Of a stretch of 21,540 bases of DNA, positions 20,076 to 21,540 are shown in pieces. This stretch comes from Hypsibius dujardini. Its lineage: Eukaryota > Tardigrada > Eutardigrada > Parachela > Hypsibiidae. The translations under genes were made by a program, and so were the position numbers. The notes beneath the pieces were generated by a model. That model was not told the origin of the DNA. It ran no database searches and saw nothing but the letters and a program-made list of their open reading frames with translations. Positions within the stretch are counted from its first letter, which is position 1. Each line of letters opens with the position of its first letter. The stretch spans positions 1-21,540 of the forward strand of contig LRSR01008735.1 of NCBI GenBank assembly GCA_001579985.1, in the 5' to 3' direction.

Positions 20076-21540
20076 TCACTTTAGCAGCTTCTTCTTCAGC
20101 ATCTCGAGATTCAGCTCGCGTTCGCGCTTCTCCAGCTCCCACTTTTGCTGCTCGACGACGATCTCCGCCTTGCGCACTTCCAGCTTCTCCCGCTCAATCT
20201 CCATCTTCTCCCGCTCCAGCCGGCGGTCCTCGGAGCGTTCGCGTTTGCGTGACTCCAGATCCAGCCGGAGGTACTCGACCAGGGAGTGCGCGTCAGAGTG
20301 ATGGTGATGGTGGGATGAGGATGATCCGTTGCCGCCGTTGATGTGCTGCTGCTGCTGCTGGAGGTACCGCATGACGGGAGGAATTTGGCTGGGCACTGAA
20401 AAGAGAGATCAGTCAGTTTCAGAGAAAACGCACACAAAAAAGCTCGCAAAAAGCTGTATTTATAATATCATCTCGGACTGCGAACAGTCAGGCAAACGAC
20501 GCAGACTAATCCGGCGATGGAAGGTTAGTAGAAACTGAGGAGAAAATTAGGAATGTGCAAAATCGCTAAACAATCATAAATCTAAACTAAAACAATTAGT
20601 TTCTTTTTGAAATACATTAACCTATCATTTTATTTGCTTAAGATTAAAGTGGGGGAAAAAATTACTTAAGCAATTTGATTAAAACATCAAAGAACTAATT
20701 TGTAAGGTTTTTAGTTTCTTAGTTTCTGAAAAAAAAGCCCACTAAAACCCTCCAGAAAAGGCCTACGCTACTACCTACAATAAGAAATATTCATAATAGC
20801 CAGAAAAGTGGTTTAAATTATAAAATAAATTGACTTCAAGAGAAAATGTCCAAAACAATTCTGTTCCGATCTTTCTTTTGAAGGGACTCAAATGCAGGCT
20901 TTTGTTTAATAAATTAAAACCCAAAATACGATCAAACGATGAAATAAATAATGAAAATATTAATGATAAATTTTAACAGGAATTAATAATAATAATAAAT
21001 AATACATATATAATATAACAAATAATAATAATGTACTAATACTAAAAATTAATAATACACTTAATATAAGAAAATTATTACCTGACGCGGCCATGGAGAC
21101 CCCGTTGGTGGCGGCGGGGTGATGATCCGACGCGGCGTGTTTGCCCGAGCCACGCGGACGCAGGTAGTCGTTGAGGGCGGCGCCGTCGAGGAAGCCCGAG
21201 GAGCCACCCTGCAGGGAGGCGATCTTCCGCGGTCTTCCCGGCTTCCGTTTGCTGTTACTGTACCCTCCACCACCACCAGCACCGCCAGAACCACCACCAC
21301 CGCCAGCACCCAACGGGCTGTTGTCGTCGTCTCCGAGCATACTGTGACCACCGCCAGCCAGGCCGGCGACAAAGGACTCACCGATCGGTTCGTCTTCCAT
21401 CTCCGGTGCGGGGGAGTACTTGTCACGGGAGTACTGCTTACGCGGACGACCGCGGCGGCGACGCCCTGCCACGGACATGTCGTCAGCGTTGGGCACGAGC
21501 GGGGCGAGCATGGCGATGAGCTCGTCGCGCTTCTGGAACT
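20076..21540 (-). CDS. Gene C: AT-hook protein with the same C-terminal helix as A and B (5' end outside window)
   Basis: Two exons are visible on the minus strand: 21540-21082 (open at the window edge) and 20395-20076, joined in phase 1 (gcgtcag|gtaata to ttttcag|TG). The upstream exon starts inside a helical stretch 'FQKRDELIAML', then has two AT-hooks, RRRRGRPRK and KRKPGRPRK, which in known proteins bind the minor groove of AT-rich DNA. A poly-Gly stretch lies between them. The last exon has Gln and His runs, then 'SLVEYLR', an Arg/Lys/Glu-rich helix, 'EQQKW' and a terminal LKKK. These match the ends of A and B, but C has one copy of the 18-residue repeat rather than two. The start codon is not visible; an internal Met at 21511 is unlikely to be the start because the frame stays open to the edge. 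A chromatin-associated role is inferred from the AT-hooks only. Confidence 0.8.
20960..21070. repeat. AAT/TA-rich simple repeat in the intron of gene C
   Basis: Repeated 'aataataataa' and 'atatataat' words lie next to the donor of the intron 20396-21081. The rest of that intron is AT-rich and shows no other feature. Confidence 0.8.

Noticed and set aside
19624-20142. 172-codon minus-strand frame
   Set aside because: It overlaps the end of gene C in another frame, lacks coding character and has no splice partners; probably 3' UTR.

Overview
This looks like nuclear DNA from an animal with a fairly compact genome. Evidence: every credible gene is split by GT-AG introns (about 50-1150 bp), there are no operons or bacterial signals, and two genes match animal families: TRAX/translin-associated factor X (two divalent-metal acidic pairs visible) and an IQCK-like IQ-motif protein. 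A secreted Ser/Thr/Ala-rich protein and an AT-hook protein fit the same picture. Species and phylum cannot be named from the sequence. Exon joins were built by hand from splice consensus, reading phase and comparison between paralogues, so small boundary errors are possible.

Layout. 1-714: no gene; a near-perfect 120-bp hairpin at 121-240. 715-1848 (+): a predicted four-span membrane protein. 2921-5918 (-): gene A, an unrecognised protein with a charged C-terminal helix. 5919-6682: shared upstream region of A and TRAX. 6683-8222 (+): TRAX, three exons. 9357-11567 (-): gene B, a paralogue of A. 11568-13127: upstream of B, with a dispersed repeat copy and a degenerate GGAC/GGTC satellite. 13128-15347 (-): secreted mucin-like protein, four exons, every intron in phase 1. 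16480-18783 (+): IQCK-like protein, six exons. 20076-21540 (-): gene C, cut by the window edge, with two AT-hooks and the same kind of C-terminal helix as A and B.

The most unusual content is the A/B/C set. A and B align along nearly their whole length, and C shares their C-terminal module: a short '(T/S)L-x-x-YLR' helix, an Arg/Lys/Glu-rich helix, then 'EQ-x-x-W' and a terminal Lys/Arg cluster. All three lie on the minus strand within 19 kb, with TRAX between A and B on the other strand. AT-hooks in C and basic KRK clusters in A and B suggest a nuclear role. That is inference; I cannot name the family.

The other theme is tetranucleotide repeat DNA (CTGT/GACA), which fills introns of five genes and two intergenic stretches. 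It creates long but meaningless open frames rich in Cys-Leu-Ser-Val. In six of seven introns its pyrimidine-rich strand is the sense strand.
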